Positions 1 to 9,067 are shown, counted from the first letter of the stretch. The stretch is DNA of 64,000 bases from Nitrospira sp. MA-1 (GCA_032139905.1 JAQJDB010000007.1:1712100-1776099); one strand, 5' to 3'. The notes: generated from the letters alone by a model not told the origin. Numbers and translations are program-made.

Positions 1-1
1 G

Positions 2-523
2 GCCATGGGGATCACAGATTTTTGTGCCAATGCCATTCAAGCAGGGGTGGATGGACTCATCGTGCCGGATTTGCCACCGGAAGAATCTGACATTCTTTAT
101 CACGCCGCCCAGGCTTCGGGAGGACCTGTGAATATCTTCCTGCTGGCTCCCACCAGCACGGCGGAACGACGGCGTGCTGTGATACAACGATCACATGGAT
201 TTATTTATTATGTCTCTCTCACCGGTATTACGGGTGCCAAGTTAACCGATCTCAGTCGCGTGCGCCAAAGCGTCCATCAGCTTCAACGAACCTCACGAAA
301 ACCTGTGGCAGTGGGATTTGGAATTGCCTCGGCTGAGCAGGCCGGAGAAGTTGGGCGATTTGCAGATGGGGTCATTATTGGGAGCGCCCTGGTTCGACAC
401 ATTGGTGAACACCATTCCGCCCCGACATTTCTCACCGATATCCAGGGCATGGCACAAGAATGGAAATCCGTCCTCTTGCCCGTCACAGGAAAATCTTCGA
501 CCAGACAAAAGCCAAAGACGTAA
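2..523 (+). CDS. trpA: Tryptophan synthase alpha chain, C-terminal part (5' end outside window)
   Basis: This is the C-terminal portion of the TrpA TIM barrel, which cleaves indole-3-glycerol phosphate to indole and glyceraldehyde-3-phosphate in the cytoplasm as half of the TrpAB complex. Family landmarks are GVDGLIVPDLPPEE (the barrel-strand Asp), FLLAPTS, GFIYYVSLTGITG and the phosphate-binding VGFGIAS followed by ADGVIIGSALV. The reading frame is open to the left edge, so the Met codon at position 5 is internal and about 90-100 residues are missing. The tail after the conserved domain is short and basic. The usual trpB neighbour would lie upstream, outside the window. No convincing terminator is visible in the 185 bases that follow. 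Confidence 0.95.
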   Translation, partial: AMGITDFCANAIQAGVDGLIVPDLPPEESDILYHAAQASGGPVNIFLLAPTSTAERRRAVIQRSHGFIYYVSLTGITGAKLTDLSRVRQSVHQLQRTSRKPVAVGFGIASAEQAGEVGRFADGVIIGSALVRHIGEHHSAPTFLTDIQGMAQEWKSVLLPVTGKSSTRQKPKT

Positions 524-714
524 GGTGTCCGCGCATTCATAAAGGCTGCCATCGTTGAATTTGCACTTTCAATTCTTATTATCGATATTCATGCAATATT
601 GTTGACAGCTCTCCCTGACGTAATTTTCTTGGAATTGAATCAGCCATCCTGTCCCTCGTGACGGATCCTTCCGACCCAGGAGGCTCAAAAAATTCTTAAA
701 ACAGGAAAATGAGC

Positions 715-1641
715 ATGGCTCCTGCCAGAAAAACCCCTCGCAAACATTCCACTCCAAGCTCATCAAGGACGGGGTCGTCCAGTCGAGGGCAACTGGCCAC
801 TGCCCCTGATTCTTCACTGTTTCGTCTTGTAAACCACCGGTTAGAGGGAAACAAGGTTAACTACCTAGAGACTCCAAATAAGGGTGGGACTCTCCAACCG
901 TCCTACTTGGTCTTTCATTATACAGCCGGACGAAGCTCCCAATCCTCGATTGCCTGGTTGACAAACCCCCTAGCAAAAGCCTCAGCCCATCTGGTCGTAG
1001 GCCGGGATGGAACAATTACCCAGCTTGCACCCTTTATCACAAAAACCTGGCATGCGGGGGTGAGTCATTGGGATGGCCTAACAGGCCTTAATCAGCATTC
1101 GATTGGGATTGAAATGGATAATGCCGGGCCATTAATCGCAGTGGGAACCAAATTGACGGCGTGGTTTGGGAAACCATATCCAAAATCCCAGGCCATGTTT
1201 GCTACCCATAAATTAGACACCGAGCCGAAATGGTGGCATGCCTTTTCCGAAAAACAAATTCTCATTGCGGTGGAACTAGCCAAAATACTGGTTTCACAGT
1301 ATGCCTTAAAGGATATTCTTGGACATGACGACATTGCCCCTGATCGGAAGCGAGATCCGGGCCCCGCTTTTCCTCTAGACCATATCCGTGCATTGGTAAT
1401 TGGAAGATCACAGGAGGAAGGTGATTGGTATCAGGTGATGGCATCTGCGTTAAATATTCGCTCCGGTCCCGGTTCGGAATATGACATTGTGGCCTCTCCC
1501 CTCACCAAGGGAACGAAACTCCTCGCTTTGGAGAAACAGGATCGATGGACAAAAGTGGATGTAGATCCAAGCGCACTTTCGTCCGGACAAGATCTCGAAG
1601 GTTGGGTCTTTAACCGATACATTGAATCCTTGGACGCATAA
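715..1641 (+). CDS. N-acetylmuramoyl-L-alanine amidase (Amidase_2/AmpD type) with C-terminal SH3b domain
   Basis: A zinc amidase that cuts the lactyl-amide bond between MurNAc and the stem peptide. Residues about 55-220 carry the AmpD/PGRP fold: FHYTAG with the first zinc His, a WHAG block, SIGIEMDN, and LGHDDIAPDRKRDPG with the distal His and Asp. The last 65 residues form a bacterial SH3 domain (ALNIRSGPGSEYDIV ... GWVFNRYI) that usually binds wall peptide. There is no clear signal peptide, and the basic Ser/Thr-rich N-terminus may be unstructured. A Met at 709 is only two bases after AGGA, whereas 715 has an eight-base spacing, so 715 is preferred. It appears monocistronic, and its role could be recycling or remodelling. 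Confidence 0.85.
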   Translation: MAPARKTPRKHSTPSSSRTGSSSRGQLATAPDSSLFRLVNHRLEGNKVNYLETPNKGGTLQPSYLVFHYTAGRSSQSSIAWLTNPLAKASAHLVVGRDGTITQLAPFITKTWHAGVSHWDGLTGLNQHSIGIEMDNAGPLIAVGTKLTAWFGKPYPKSQAMFATHKLDTEPKWWHAFSEKQILIAVELAKILVSQYALKDILGHDDIAPDRKRDPGPAFPLDHIRALVIGRSQEEGDWYQVMASALNIRSGPGSEYDIVASPLTKGTKLLALEKQDRWTKVDVDPSALSSGQDLEGWVFNRYIESLDA

Positions 1642-1893
1642 CAATCAGGAGTAAACTGAGAAATCTTTCCTCTCCCTCCCTGTGTCATCATCCAGAAGAG
1701 ATTCAGCAAATCTTTTTTACCTAGCCCGGGCAGACCTTGCCCGGTGTCAAAATCCACACAGGACAAATCAGGTAAAACTCTCCTGCTTTTCAAGCCTTTT
1801 ATCAATTTCTTTATCAGCGATTTCTGGCACGGTTCTTGGTCTATTGGATAGTACGCACACGCCGAATCGTTCATAATTAACAAGGGGTTGTCC

Positions 1894-2094
1894 ATGGGTG
1901 AAACTGAATATTTAGACCAGGAAGATCAAGAAAAAGCAGTAGAGATTCGCATTGAAGATGTCATTTATCGCTCAGATGAAAGCCCGGCCGTCGTGCTGGC
2001 GATCAAACGAACCTGTTCCCTGAGTGGAGAATGTAAAGTCGGACATGTCACCTTGGGACATGAAAACACCCTTCGTTTATATTTGGAAACCTAA
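1894..2094 (+). CDS. Small conserved-looking hypothetical protein (66 aa)
   Basis: A 66-residue acidic soluble protein without signal peptide or membrane segment. AAGGGG lies about six bases before the ATG at 1894; an in-frame TTG two codons upstream overlaps that site and is less likely. The sequence begins with a Glu/Asp/Gln-rich stretch and continues with a beta-rich segment (EIRIEDVIYRSDESPAVVL) and a pair of cysteines (CSLSGEC). I do not recognise the family. It stands alone between the amidase and a convergent phosphoesterase. The good ribosome site and regular codon use support it being real. Confidence 0.5.
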   Translation: MGETEYLDQEDQEKAVEIRIEDVIYRSDESPAVVLAIKRTCSLSGECKVGHVTLGHENTLRLYLET

Positions 2095-2309
2095 TCATGC
2101 ATTCACTCTCTTAAATATATTAAGGCTTTAACCCAAGACTTTCATCCCCATGTTTTCATCCGCGTACCATTTTCATGTCCTCAAGGGGTATTGCACATCA
2201 ATATCCCCTTGATCAGAGAGCAATCGGTAACCCCACCCAAATCTTAACCATTTCACAAGAGTGGACAAGGCGGCTCACAGAAGACTCACCATTTCTCCTC
2301 CTCTCTGAC

Positions 2310-2765
2310 TTAATTTTCAATCTCAATAATTTCAGGGGTAAGGCCGGTATCCGTCAAATGAAGACAGGCTACGGTAATCGGAAGAGTAAATCGACGAGGA
2401 CCGGCGCTGCCAGGATTGAGGTAGAGTACTCCCTTGCGTCTCTCAGCAGAGGCACGATGGGAATGACCAAAAATGACAGCAGAAATTTCCGAGGCGACAG
2501 GGTCTAAATCCAAGTCATCCAGTTCATGCAAGACATAAAATAAATATGATTGATGTTCGACGACATTCGTCAGAGGAATTTCCTCAGCCCAAGGGTCATG
2601 ATCATTATTTCCACGAACAGCGATCACCGGAGCGATCGTCTCCAGCATCTTCAGGACGTCAGGGTTTCCGATATCTCCGGCGTGGATAATCAATTCAGCT
2701 CCGGTCAACGCCTCAATCACCTGAGGGCGAACAAGTCCATGCGTATCAGAAATAATGCCGATCAT
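2310..2765 (-). CDS. YfcE/MJ0936-type metallophosphoesterase
   Basis: A compact calcineurin-like phosphodiesterase of 151 residues. All metal-binding motifs are present in order: SDTHG (D-x-H), HAGDIG (GD), RGNNDHD (GNxD/H) and GHSH, followed by the YLNPGS strand typical of the YfcE group. These enzymes hydrolyse phosphodiesters with two metal ions, commonly Mn, and their physiological substrates are mostly unknown. The start at MIGIISD places the first strand at the N-terminus as in the family; an upstream ATG at 2792 would add nine residues. The next upstream gene on the same strand (2801-3391) ends very close by, so the two could be co-transcribed. Confidence 0.85.
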   Translation of the reverse strand: MIGIISDTHGLVRPQVIEALTGAELIIHAGDIGNPDVLKMLETIAPVIAVRGNNDHDPWAEEIPLTNVVEHQSYLFYVLHELDDLDLDPVASEISAVIFGHSHRASAERRKGVLYLNPGSAGPRRFTLPITVACLHLTDTGLTPEIIEIEN

Positions 2766-2800
2766 ATTCTCGCTCTTATTTGATGCCCTCATCCTAAGAA

Positions 2801-3391
2801 TTAGGATTCTTTTGTCGGTTGATCACCCATTTTCAAAATATCCCCATAATGGCGTTGGCCACACTCGGGACAAAACCCATGTGTAAATTGAGCATTAGAT
2901 CGATCAGTAATAAATTGTTCGAGCGGTTGCCAGATGTTGTTCTGATCACGAATCTTTTTGCAAAAACTACAAATAGGGAGAAACCCCTCCAATACGTTGA
3001 CCCTTTGGGCCAAGGCTCGTGTTTGCTCGGCGGTTCGATTGACCAAAAATGCCATACCACCTAGCACCAGGATCCTGATAATGGTGTTGATCGAAGCATC
3101 AAACATGGCCAGATGAATGGGCCATAGCATGCCATAAAAATACAAGCGGATAAGAGACATCGTCACCGCAAAGAATAGTCCCCAGAAAAATCCACTATAC
3201 CAGGAGGCGAGAGACACCGGAATAAGATACAAAATGGGAAACTGAATGGTCGGACCTGCTACGTAATCCCCAAGTAATATTACGAGTGCCAACGCAATCA
3301 AATAGCTAGGAAATAATTTTGAACGTGTCAAGGCATCTGACAAAAATCCTGCTCTGGAGAGGAGTAAAGAGAAAGCTCGGGGAGGCAGCAT
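2801..3391 (-). CDS. Membrane protein with C-terminal Cys-rich PICSFCKKIR module
   Basis: About four or five hydrophobic helices occupy residues 28-120 (YLIALALVILLGDYVAG, ILYLIPVSLASWYSGFF, then two more). They are followed by a short linker helix and a C-terminal module with PICSFCKKIRD, then an aromatic/acidic stretch, then GFCPECGQRHYGD. This C-x2-C ... C-x2-C module is common at the C-termini of PAS-, GAF- and receiver-domain signalling proteins, where it may bind metal. Here it hangs directly on an MASE-like membrane domain with no histidine kinase or GGDEF domain. A role as a membrane sensor or a truncated signalling protein is inference. Confidence 0.7.
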   Translation of the reverse strand: MLPPRAFSLLLSRAGFLSDALTRSKLFPSYLIALALVILLGDYVAGPTIQFPILYLIPVSLASWYSGFFWGLFFAVTMSLIRLYFYGMLWPIHLAMFDASINTIIRILVLGGMAFLVNRTAEQTRALAQRVNVLEGFLPICSFCKKIRDQNNIWQPLEQFITDRSNAQFTHGFCPECGQRHYGDILKMGDQPTKES

Positions 3392-3739
3392 AGGCCTAAA
3401 CAGGACAGAGTAAAAAAGATCCTTTTCAAATCATCATACCATAGTCCCATATGTCGAGCATGGGGTTCTGAGTCAAATCATTCTGCCCAGAAACCACCTG
3501 ATGCCGCACTGGGACAATAGAAGAGAAGCCGCACTACTCCGGAAACCGGACCCTCCCCATTGATAAACCCAACATGGCTCGCCAGTCGGTCTAACTTCTC
3601 AGGGATGGTTCACTGAAGGAGGTCTCCATTCAGATGACGCATGAATTCGTTATTTCCTTATGGTAGAGGAGAGTTACTTATGGATAGCGCTTACTACTGG
3701 AAATGGTATAGTAAAAAGTATGTTGGTCACGGTTTTGGA
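3392..3739. other. Intergenic region, no gene supported
   Basis: Between the divergent membrane-protein gene and zwf there is no credible coding sequence. The only long open frame (from 3660) crosses a terminator hairpin and lacks a ribosome site. The promoters of both flanking genes should lie here. A TATAGT hexamer near 3708 precedes a short segment that runs into the terminator at 3740, which suggests a short leader RNA. Confidence 0.4.
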
Positions 3740-3768
3740 GGCTGCGTCCCATTATCGCAGCCTTTTTT
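3740..3768 (+). terminator. Intrinsic terminator in the zwf leader
   Basis: The stem GGCTGCG (3740-3746) pairs perfectly with CGCAGCC (3756-3762) across a nine-base loop and is followed at once by six T residues. It faces zwf, which starts about 70 bases downstream, and no gene ends just upstream on this strand. It therefore fits a short terminated leader or small RNA, or an attenuator, better than the end of a coding transcript. Confidence 0.65.
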
Positions 3769-3835
3769 ATCATGAAAAGACCATCTTAGGAATCAAGATC
3801 CAACCCTCGTTGGAATATTTCCTCCATGGACACCA

Positions 3836-5440
3836 ATGGCGAATGCTACTTCCGGAAAGGCAAGCAGACCAGTGAAACCGTCCCATCCTGTTTTTGATCA
3901 AGCAGAAGACTTGAAAGAAAGTCCCCTCTTCCAACAGCGGGGTAATGGCCAGACGCGACCACCCACATTATTTGTCATCTTTGGTGCCCAGGGAGATCTC
4001 ACGAAGCGAAAATTGATCCCTGCCTTATATAACCTGGCATCAAGCCATCATCTTCCTCAAGAGTTTGCCATCCTTGGGATAGATGGGATCCCCATGCATA
4101 CGAATGACTTTCGGGATAAGATCCGTCAGGACATCGATGAATTGTGTCCCCGTCCCATCGATGCCACGATCAAAGAATGGCTCCTTGATCGTCTGCATTA
4201 CCTTTCAGGGGATTTCCGGGATCCTCAGACCTACGAACGCCTTCAGGTTCTGCTGACACAATTAAATACCACACACGGAACCCAGGGGAATTACCTCTAT
4301 TACATGGCCACGGCTCCGACATTTTTTTCGGAAATCGTGCAACAACTTGGTGCCAAAGGATTAGTGGAGTATCGCAAAGAATTTTCACGGCGAATTGTGA
4401 TTGAAAAGCCATTCGGCCATGATTTGCCATCGGCCCGATCGCTCAATCAAGCTCTGAAACAGGTGTTAGATGAAAGTCAGATTTATCGGATCGATCATTA
4501 TCTGGGAAAAGAAACCGTACAAAACATTTTAATATTTCGTTTTGCGAACGGCATCTTTGAACCCATCTGGAACCGTCAATACATTGATCATGTCCAAATT
4601 ACTGTGGCGGAAACCTTAGGAGTTGAGCATCGCGGGGCCTATTATGAAAAAGCCGGTGCGCTCCGCGATATGGTCTCCAATCACCTCTTGCAAATTTTGG
4701 CATTCGTGGCGATGGAGCCACCCAATACGTTTGATCCTGAAGCAGTTCGGAACGAGAAAGCCAAGGTCCTTCGCGCCATCCAGCCCATGAACCCCGTAGA
4801 AGTCTTGCAATCAACAGTCGCCGGACAGTATGAAGCCGGATCGATTAATGGTCATAGCGTCCTTCCTTATCGAACAGAAAAGGATGTCGATCCAGCCTCC
4901 CTGACCGAAACGTTTGCCGCCATGACCTTAGGCATTGAAAGTTGGCGATGGGAAGGCGTGCCCTTTTACCTTCGGACCGGGAAACGATTACACACCCGTG
5001 TTACCGAAGTGGTCATTCAATTCAAATCGGCCCCGCTGATGTTATTTCGTAAGACCCCCGTCGACCGACTCACGCCGAATGTGCTGGTCATTCGCATTCA
5101 ACCGGACGAAGGCATTTCCTTAAGTTTTGGAGCGAAAATACCCGGACCCAAAGTCCAGGTAGGGACAGTAGATATGGATTTCCAATATGCGGAATATTTC
5201 GGTGATGCCCCAAGCACGGGCTATGAAACGCTTCTACACGACGTGATGGCTGGAGACGCGACACTTTTTCAGCGAAGCGATAGCGTCGAGGTGGGCTGGA
5301 GTATCGTCGATCCCATCGTCAAAGTATGGGAGAGCCTGGGTTCGCATGCTATTCGTCCCTATAGCTCGGGTAGCTGGGGACCACCCGAAGCCGATGCCTT
5401 ATTGGCCAAAGACGGCCGAATGTGGAGAAACCACGGGTAA
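3836..5440 (+). CDS. zwf: Glucose-6-phosphate 1-dehydrogenase
   Basis: This enzyme oxidises glucose-6-phosphate to 6-phosphogluconolactone with NAD(P)+, the entry to the oxidative pentose phosphate pathway. The nucleotide-binding motif reads [14 protein letters not shown], with Gln where Ser or Thr is usual. The substrate-binding and catalytic motif is [14 protein letters not shown], followed by [19 protein letters not shown] and the large C-terminal dimer domain (FYLRTGKRL). At 534 residues it is about 30-40 longer than typical because of a polar N-terminal extension. No clear ribosome site precedes the ATG at 3836, so the real start may be internal. The gene converges on the GH13 gene with only 46 bases between. 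Confidence 0.95.
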   Translation: MANATSGKASRPVKPSHPVFDQAEDLKESPLFQQRGNGQTRPPTLFVIFGAQGDLTKRKLIPALYNLASSHHLPQEFAILGIDGIPMHTNDFRDKIRQDIDELCPRPIDATIKEWLLDRLHYLSGDFRDPQTYERLQVLLTQLNTTHGTQGNYLYYMATAPTFFSEIVQQLGAKGLVEYRKEFSRRIVIEKPFGHDLPSARSLNQALKQVLDESQIYRIDHYLGKETVQNILIFRFANGIFEPIWNRQYIDHVQITVAETLGVEHRGAYYEKAGALRDMVSNHLLQILAFVAMEPPNTFDPEAVRNEKAKVLRAIQPMNPVEVLQSTVAGQYEAGSINGHSVLPYRTEKDVDPASLTETFAAMTLGIESWRWEGVPFYLRTGKRLHTRVTEVVIQFKSAPLMLFRKTPVDRLTPNVLVIRIQPDEGISLSFGAKIPGPKVQVGTVDMDFQYAEYFGDAPSTGYETLLHDVMAGDATLFQRSDSVEVGWSIVDPIVKVWESLGSHAIRPYSSGSWGPPEADALLAKDGRMWRNHG

Positions 5441-5486
5441 CCAGACCATTGAGTATCCGGGAATTTCATTTGCTACTATAAACTTC

Positions 5487-6920
5487 TCACGCACCAGCCT
5501 GGCTCACAGGAGTCAGTATCATCCCTGAACGTGGTCCAAAATCGGCTAAGACCACCTTTCCCTTTTCACACTTGAACTTATTTCCCGTGAGGTGGTCCTC
5601 AAGCCATCGAGCGGTCTTCCCTACCCACTGGGCGAGATCAATCTGAATGGAGACCGGATGATCATCATTATGAATAAGAATAAACACAACGCTTCTTTTC
5701 GTCTTTCTCAGAAATACACAGCACTGTTGATCTTGGAATTCCTGGATTACCTTCCAATCCCCCTGTCGTAACGTTGGAAGAGATTTCCGGATTGCGACAA
5801 GTCGCTTGGTAAAATCCCGCAACTCGTCATTCCATTTGCTCTGATTCCATTCCATGCCCCTACGATTGTCCGGGTCCTTTTCTCCCTCCATCCCGATTTC
5901 ATCCCCATAATACACTGCCGGTATCCCTGGGAAGACAAACTGAAACAGCAGGGCTAACTTCAGCCGTTCAATATTTCCTTGAGCTACGGTATAAAGGCGT
6001 TCAGTGTCATGGGACCCTAACAGGTTCACCATCGCTGAGGTCTTTTTCCATGGATACATCCGAAGCAGTTTGCTCACGCGGGACACAAACTTCCTGGTTG
6101 AAATGGAACCTTGAATAAAATAGTCCAACACGATCTGACGGAATACGTAGTTCGTTCCTCCGTCAAATTGTCCATCCCGAATCCAGGAGCGACCGGGACC
6201 CCAGATTTCCGCCAGCATATACGCGGAGGGGTTAATCGTTTTGACTTCATGCCAGAGCGCTTTCCAAAATCGATGTCCCCGGACATCAGCCACCGCATCC
6301 AATCGCCATCCATCAATACCCTGATTCGTCCAATATGCTGCCACCTCAAGAAAGTACCGTCGTGTGGCAGGATTGGCTAAATTGAGAATAGGCATGAGGG
6401 GCCGCTCTTGCCAGCCCCGATAATTAAATGGTCCAAACGCATTGACCGGAAATCGTGTGATGTAAAACCAGGATGCGAAGGGGGATGCCTGACCACGCTC
6501 CATCACGTCATAAAAGGGAAAGAAGCCCCGGCCGCAATGATTGAATACACCATCCAACAATACGCGAATGTCATTGGCGTGAGCCTTGGACAACAATCCC
6601 TGAAAGTCTGCTAATGTACCAAGACGAGGATCAATCCTAAAGTAATCGTAAGTATTGTATCGATGATTGGCCGAGGCAAAAAAAATGGGCGCCAGATAAA
6701 TAAGATTCACACCAAGGTCCAAGAGATAATCGAGGCGTTCAGTGATTCCCCGGAGAGTACCCCCCATAAACCCGTGGGCTGTGGGCTTGGATCTCCAGGG
6801 TACGATACCAGGTCCGGACTTAGTCTCGTGGCTATTTCGCGCAAACCGGTCCGGAAAAATCTGATAGAGGATCGCGTCACGAGTCCAGGAAATGTCCGAA
6901 GCGGGTTGATGATTTCTCAT
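5487..6920 (-). CDS. GH13 alpha-amylase-family glycosidase (neopullulanase/cyclomaltodextrinase-like)
   Basis: A 477-residue GH13 enzyme acting on alpha-glucans. The four conserved regions are present: DGVFNHCG (I), GWRLDAVADV with the nucleophile Asp (II), AEIWGPG with the acid/base Glu (III) and NLLGSHDTERL with the transition-state Asp (IV). It also has the early DRFARN strand and PAVYYGDEIGMEG, typical of neopullulanase/maltogenic enzymes. There is no N-terminal starch-binding domain and no signal peptide, so it is probably cytoplasmic and acts on glycogen or maltodextrin. Placement opposite zwf suggests a link between glucan breakdown and the pentose phosphate pathway, but they are on separate transcripts. 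Confidence 0.9.
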   Translation of the reverse strand: MRNHQPASDISWTRDAILYQIFPDRFARNSHETKSGPGIVPWRSKPTAHGFMGGTLRGITERLDYLLDLGVNLIYLAPIFFASANHRYNTYDYFRIDPRLGTLADFQGLLSKAHANDIRVLLDGVFNHCGRGFFPFYDVMERGQASPFASWFYITRFPVNAFGPFNYRGWQERPLMPILNLANPATRRYFLEVAAYWTNQGIDGWRLDAVADVRGHRFWKALWHEVKTINPSAYMLAEIWGPGRSWIRDGQFDGGTNYVFRQIVLDYFIQGSISTRKFVSRVSKLLRMYPWKKTSAMVNLLGSHDTERLYTVAQGNIERLKLALLFQFVFPGIPAVYYGDEIGMEGEKDPDNRRGMEWNQSKWNDELRDFTKRLVAIRKSLPTLRQGDWKVIQEFQDQQCCVFLRKTKRSVVFILIHNDDHPVSIQIDLAQWVGKTARWLEDHLTGNKFKCEKGKVVLADFGPRSGMILTPVSQAGA

Positions 6921-6975
6921 GGATACAGAACCGGAATCTTGTTCATGAGAAAGATGCGGGCGTTATGGTACAAAG

Positions 6976-7009
6976 AAAAAAAAAACCCGGAGTCACAGGA
7001 AACTCCGGG
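6976..7009 (-). terminator. Strong intrinsic terminator closing the 7-15.6 kb cluster
   Basis: Read on the minus strand, CCCGGAGT pairs with ACTCCGGG (eight base pairs, eight-base loop) and is followed by a run of ten T residues. It lies about 50 bases after the stop of the last gene of the minus-strand cluster and before the GH13 gene, so it separates the two transcripts. Confidence 0.85.
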
Positions 7010-7056
7010 CTAAAGGCAGAAGAAGAAATTCGCTAAGAGTCTTCCAAAACTGACGT

Positions 7057-7602
7057 TCAACAACACGAGCCGACGCTGGGAGAACAACAGCAGGAGGATG
7101 CGCACCCTAAGTGCTGACAACAATCCGCACAATCGCAGCCACAGGTCATTTGGCACCCGTATCCGTGAGATCCATGAGAATAGTCGCCGGCACCGTGGGC
7201 ATGGCCCCACCCAGCATCTCCGTGATGGTAATCAGGGCCAGCTAGCCCTTGAAGGAATCGTAATCCGACACCCAACCCCGAGTTCAAAAGATCCATTCCC
7301 AATTTCAAGGTTTCCCCTACCCGATCAGCAATTTCCCCACTTGTCTCGCTGACCGTTTGTCCCAAGGCCGGATTCAAATGAGGCATCTGGGGAACCTGAG
7401 GCATGAAACCAGTCATAGGGGGGAAAGGCCATCCCATAGGCATTTGAGGCATTCCTGTCGCACCCGTGCCGAACTGAGGGCCGCCGTGTTCTGCGGCCGG
7501 AGCATGTTCAATTCGTTTTTTATATTCCTGAAATTCCACTTTGGCCTTGTTGGCTGCGCCGACATTTTTTCCTTTTGAAGAACTTTTTGGTGTTGCCGCC
7601 AT
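7057..7602 (-). CDS. Cys-rich C-tail protein with amphipathic Gly-rich helix (cluster protein)
   Basis: Unrecognised 181-residue protein, last gene of the minus-strand cluster. AGGAG sits seven bases before the ATG at 7602. In order it has a Lys/Ser-rich start, a Pro/Met-rich segment (MPQMPMGWPFPPM), a helix of amphipathic Gly/Leu type (LKLGMDLLNSGLGVGLRFL), a His/Gly-rich stretch, and a tail with about twelve cysteines (CGCDCADCC ... SSCCC ... SCC). It has no signal peptide. The Cys tail could bind metal or form crosslinks, and the helix resembles those in the proteins at 11345-11623 and 10588-11322. Function unknown; a structural or coat role is inference. Confidence 0.7.
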   Translation of the reverse strand: MAATPKSSSKGKNVGAANKAKVEFQEYKKRIEHAPAAEHGGPQFGTGATGMPQMPMGWPFPPMTGFMPQVPQMPHLNPALGQTVSETSGEIADRVGETLKLGMDLLNSGLGVGLRFLQGLAGPDYHHGDAGWGHAHGAGDYSHGSHGYGCQMTCGCDCADCCQHLGCASSCCCSPSVGSCC

Positions 7603-7625
7603 TGTTATGCTCCTGGTTAAACCGA

Positions 7626-8264
7626 TTAACAACTAAAGACTTCACACCATCGAACCCTGGCGGTCATGTTGACGACCAAGACCGTCAGATGAGCGCCTGG
7701 TTTGGTTGTGATAATGCCTTCCTTAATGACATAGCCATCCTGAGGCTCAGCCTGTTTCACCCATCCCAGAGTTGTTTTTTCGCTGTCCTGTACGGCGACC
7801 ATGACCAGGGCTGGGGCAGTTGATGCGGCATTCGTCGGAGTATATTCGATGGATAGATGCACGCAACATCCGCCCCCGATAAAAGCTTTTCCTATTCCCG
7901 CTTTTCCTCGCACATCCACCTCGCCGACAATTGGAGCCACGGCAGCCTTCGTCTCTGCATTCTTGCCGACTGTATCGTCGACTGACAGTTCAACCGGAGC
8001 TGCAAACATGGCCATTGCCCGGACCCGCTGGAGGACCATGGAATGGGAATCCGTCTTTCCATCCACATTAGTGTCTGCTTCTACAAGCAATTCCTTGGCT
8101 TCCTTCCGACATTCGCGATGCCCGCAACAGCATTTAGCCCTGGGATGGCAACAACCAGGACAAAATCCAGCGCCCCCATGCTGAAAAAGCGGTCCGGACA
8201 TGTGACCAGGTCCATGGTGCGCATGAGTGGGAATTCCAGAATACATCGGTTGAGTGTAATTCAT
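7626..8264 (-). CDS. Cluster protein with Cys/His-rich N-terminus and C-terminal RWCE beta domain
   Basis: Unrecognised 212-residue protein with AAGGAAGG just upstream of the ATG. Residues 1-55 are His/Gly/Cys-rich (CPGCCHPRAKCCCGHRECRKE). The C-terminal 95 residues are predicted beta-rich and end ARVRWCEVFSC. That domain aligns by eye with the end of the neighbouring 158-residue protein: FIGGG/LIGGT, the IEYTP/LEYVP strand, DGYVIKEG/DGYHVKSQ, the PGAHLTV/PGAKVTL strand and the shared RWCE-x2-C terminus. The two are therefore diverged tandem paralogues. No signal peptide or membrane span is seen. Function unknown. Confidence 0.7.
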   Translation of the reverse strand: MNYTQPMYSGIPTHAHHGPGHMSGPLFQHGGAGFCPGCCHPRAKCCCGHRECRKEAKELLVEADTNVDGKTDSHSMVLQRVRAMAMFAAPVELSVDDTVGKNAETKAAVAPIVGEVDVRGKAGIGKAFIGGGCCVHLSIEYTPTNAASTAPALVMVAVQDSEKTTLGWVKQAEPQDGYVIKEGIITTKPGAHLTVLVVNMTARVRWCEVFSC

Positions 8265-8353
8265 TGGCGTGACCTTCCTTAATCTTGCCTCAAATTAAAC
8301 AGCCATTCACAAAAAAATAAGCCGACGATTGAGTCATCCTCAATCGATCAACA

Positions 8354-8830
8354 TCAACAGCAAATTGTTTCGCACCAGCGCAATCGGGCCATCGCTTCTT
8401 TTACTTCCAATGTCACTTTGGCACCTGGCTCAATGGATAACAATTGAGATTTCACATGATAGCCGTCCGTCATGGAGGTTTCCTGCCAGGTTGAGATACT
8501 TCCATCGATTTCAACCGTGACCTTGACCAAGGGGGAAGCCGCCCCCCCATCCGGCACGTATTCCAGGGTCAATGAGGCCTTGGTCGTTCCTCCGATCAAC
8601 ACTTCCTTCATGCCGGTTGCGCTATCCACACTGACTTCTTGAGGAAGAGGCATGGAATGCGTGGCCTGCCCGCCCCATCCGTATCCGGCATAACCGACTG
8701 AGGGGTAATACGGCATTGGCATCAGGACCGGGTACCCCATTGGAGCCATGCTGCGATAACCAGTCGAATGACAATGCGGTGACGAATGGTGGGACGTCGG
8801 GACACAGCAATGCGGTGAATGGTGATGCAT
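8354..8830 (-). CDS. Cluster protein, paralogue of the preceding RWCE-domain protein
   Basis: A 158-residue protein whose first 60 residues are His/Cys/Pro/Tyr-rich (HHHSPHCC, then MPYYPSVGYAGYGWGG). The remainder is the same beta domain as in the 212-residue neighbour, ending ARLRWCETICC. Its ATG overlaps the stop of the 64-residue gene upstream (TAATG), so the two should be translationally coupled. The Tyr/Pro/Gly-rich N-terminus resembles low-complexity segments of self-assembling or surface proteins, but no export signal is visible. Function unknown. Confidence 0.7.
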   Translation of the reverse strand: MHHHSPHCCVPTSHHSSPHCHSTGYRSMAPMGYPVLMPMPYYPSVGYAGYGWGGQATHSMPLPQEVSVDSATGMKEVLIGGTTKASLTLEYVPDGGAASPLVKVTVEIDGSISTWQETSMTDGYHVKSQLLSIEPGAKVTLEVKEAMARLRWCETICC

Positions 8831-9024
8831 TAGGAATCTCCTTCGTTAGAGTCCGATGCTTTTGTCAAATCCTGGGTAATCTTCAACACATCTTCCACAA
8901 CCTGGAAACCCGTATTGACCACGGTATTGATCATGTCGGCCAATTTTTGAGGAATGTGATTCTCCAGAATTTGCGTGGAAGTCTGATTAATCAGTTTGTT
9001 AACGGATCCTATAACGGTGGCCAT
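8830..9024 (-). CDS. Small amphipathic helical protein (64 aa)
   Basis: A 64-residue protein predicted to be almost wholly helical, with regularly spaced hydrophobics (VIGSVNKLINQTS, LADMINTVVNTGFQVVEDVLKI) and an acidic Ser/Asn/Glu tail. It has no Cys. Its stop codon overlaps the start of the next gene (TAATG). The pattern resembles small phasin-like or interface-binding helices, but that is only a resemblance. It sits between the reductase and the RWCE-domain pair in the cluster. Confidence 0.65.
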   Translation of the reverse strand: MATVIGSVNKLINQTSTQILENHIPQKLADMINTVVNTGFQVVEDVLKITQDLTKASDSNEGDS

Positions 9025-9067
9025 GATGTGTGCCTTTCTCCGGATGGGAGGGATTCCCTGCCGGTAA

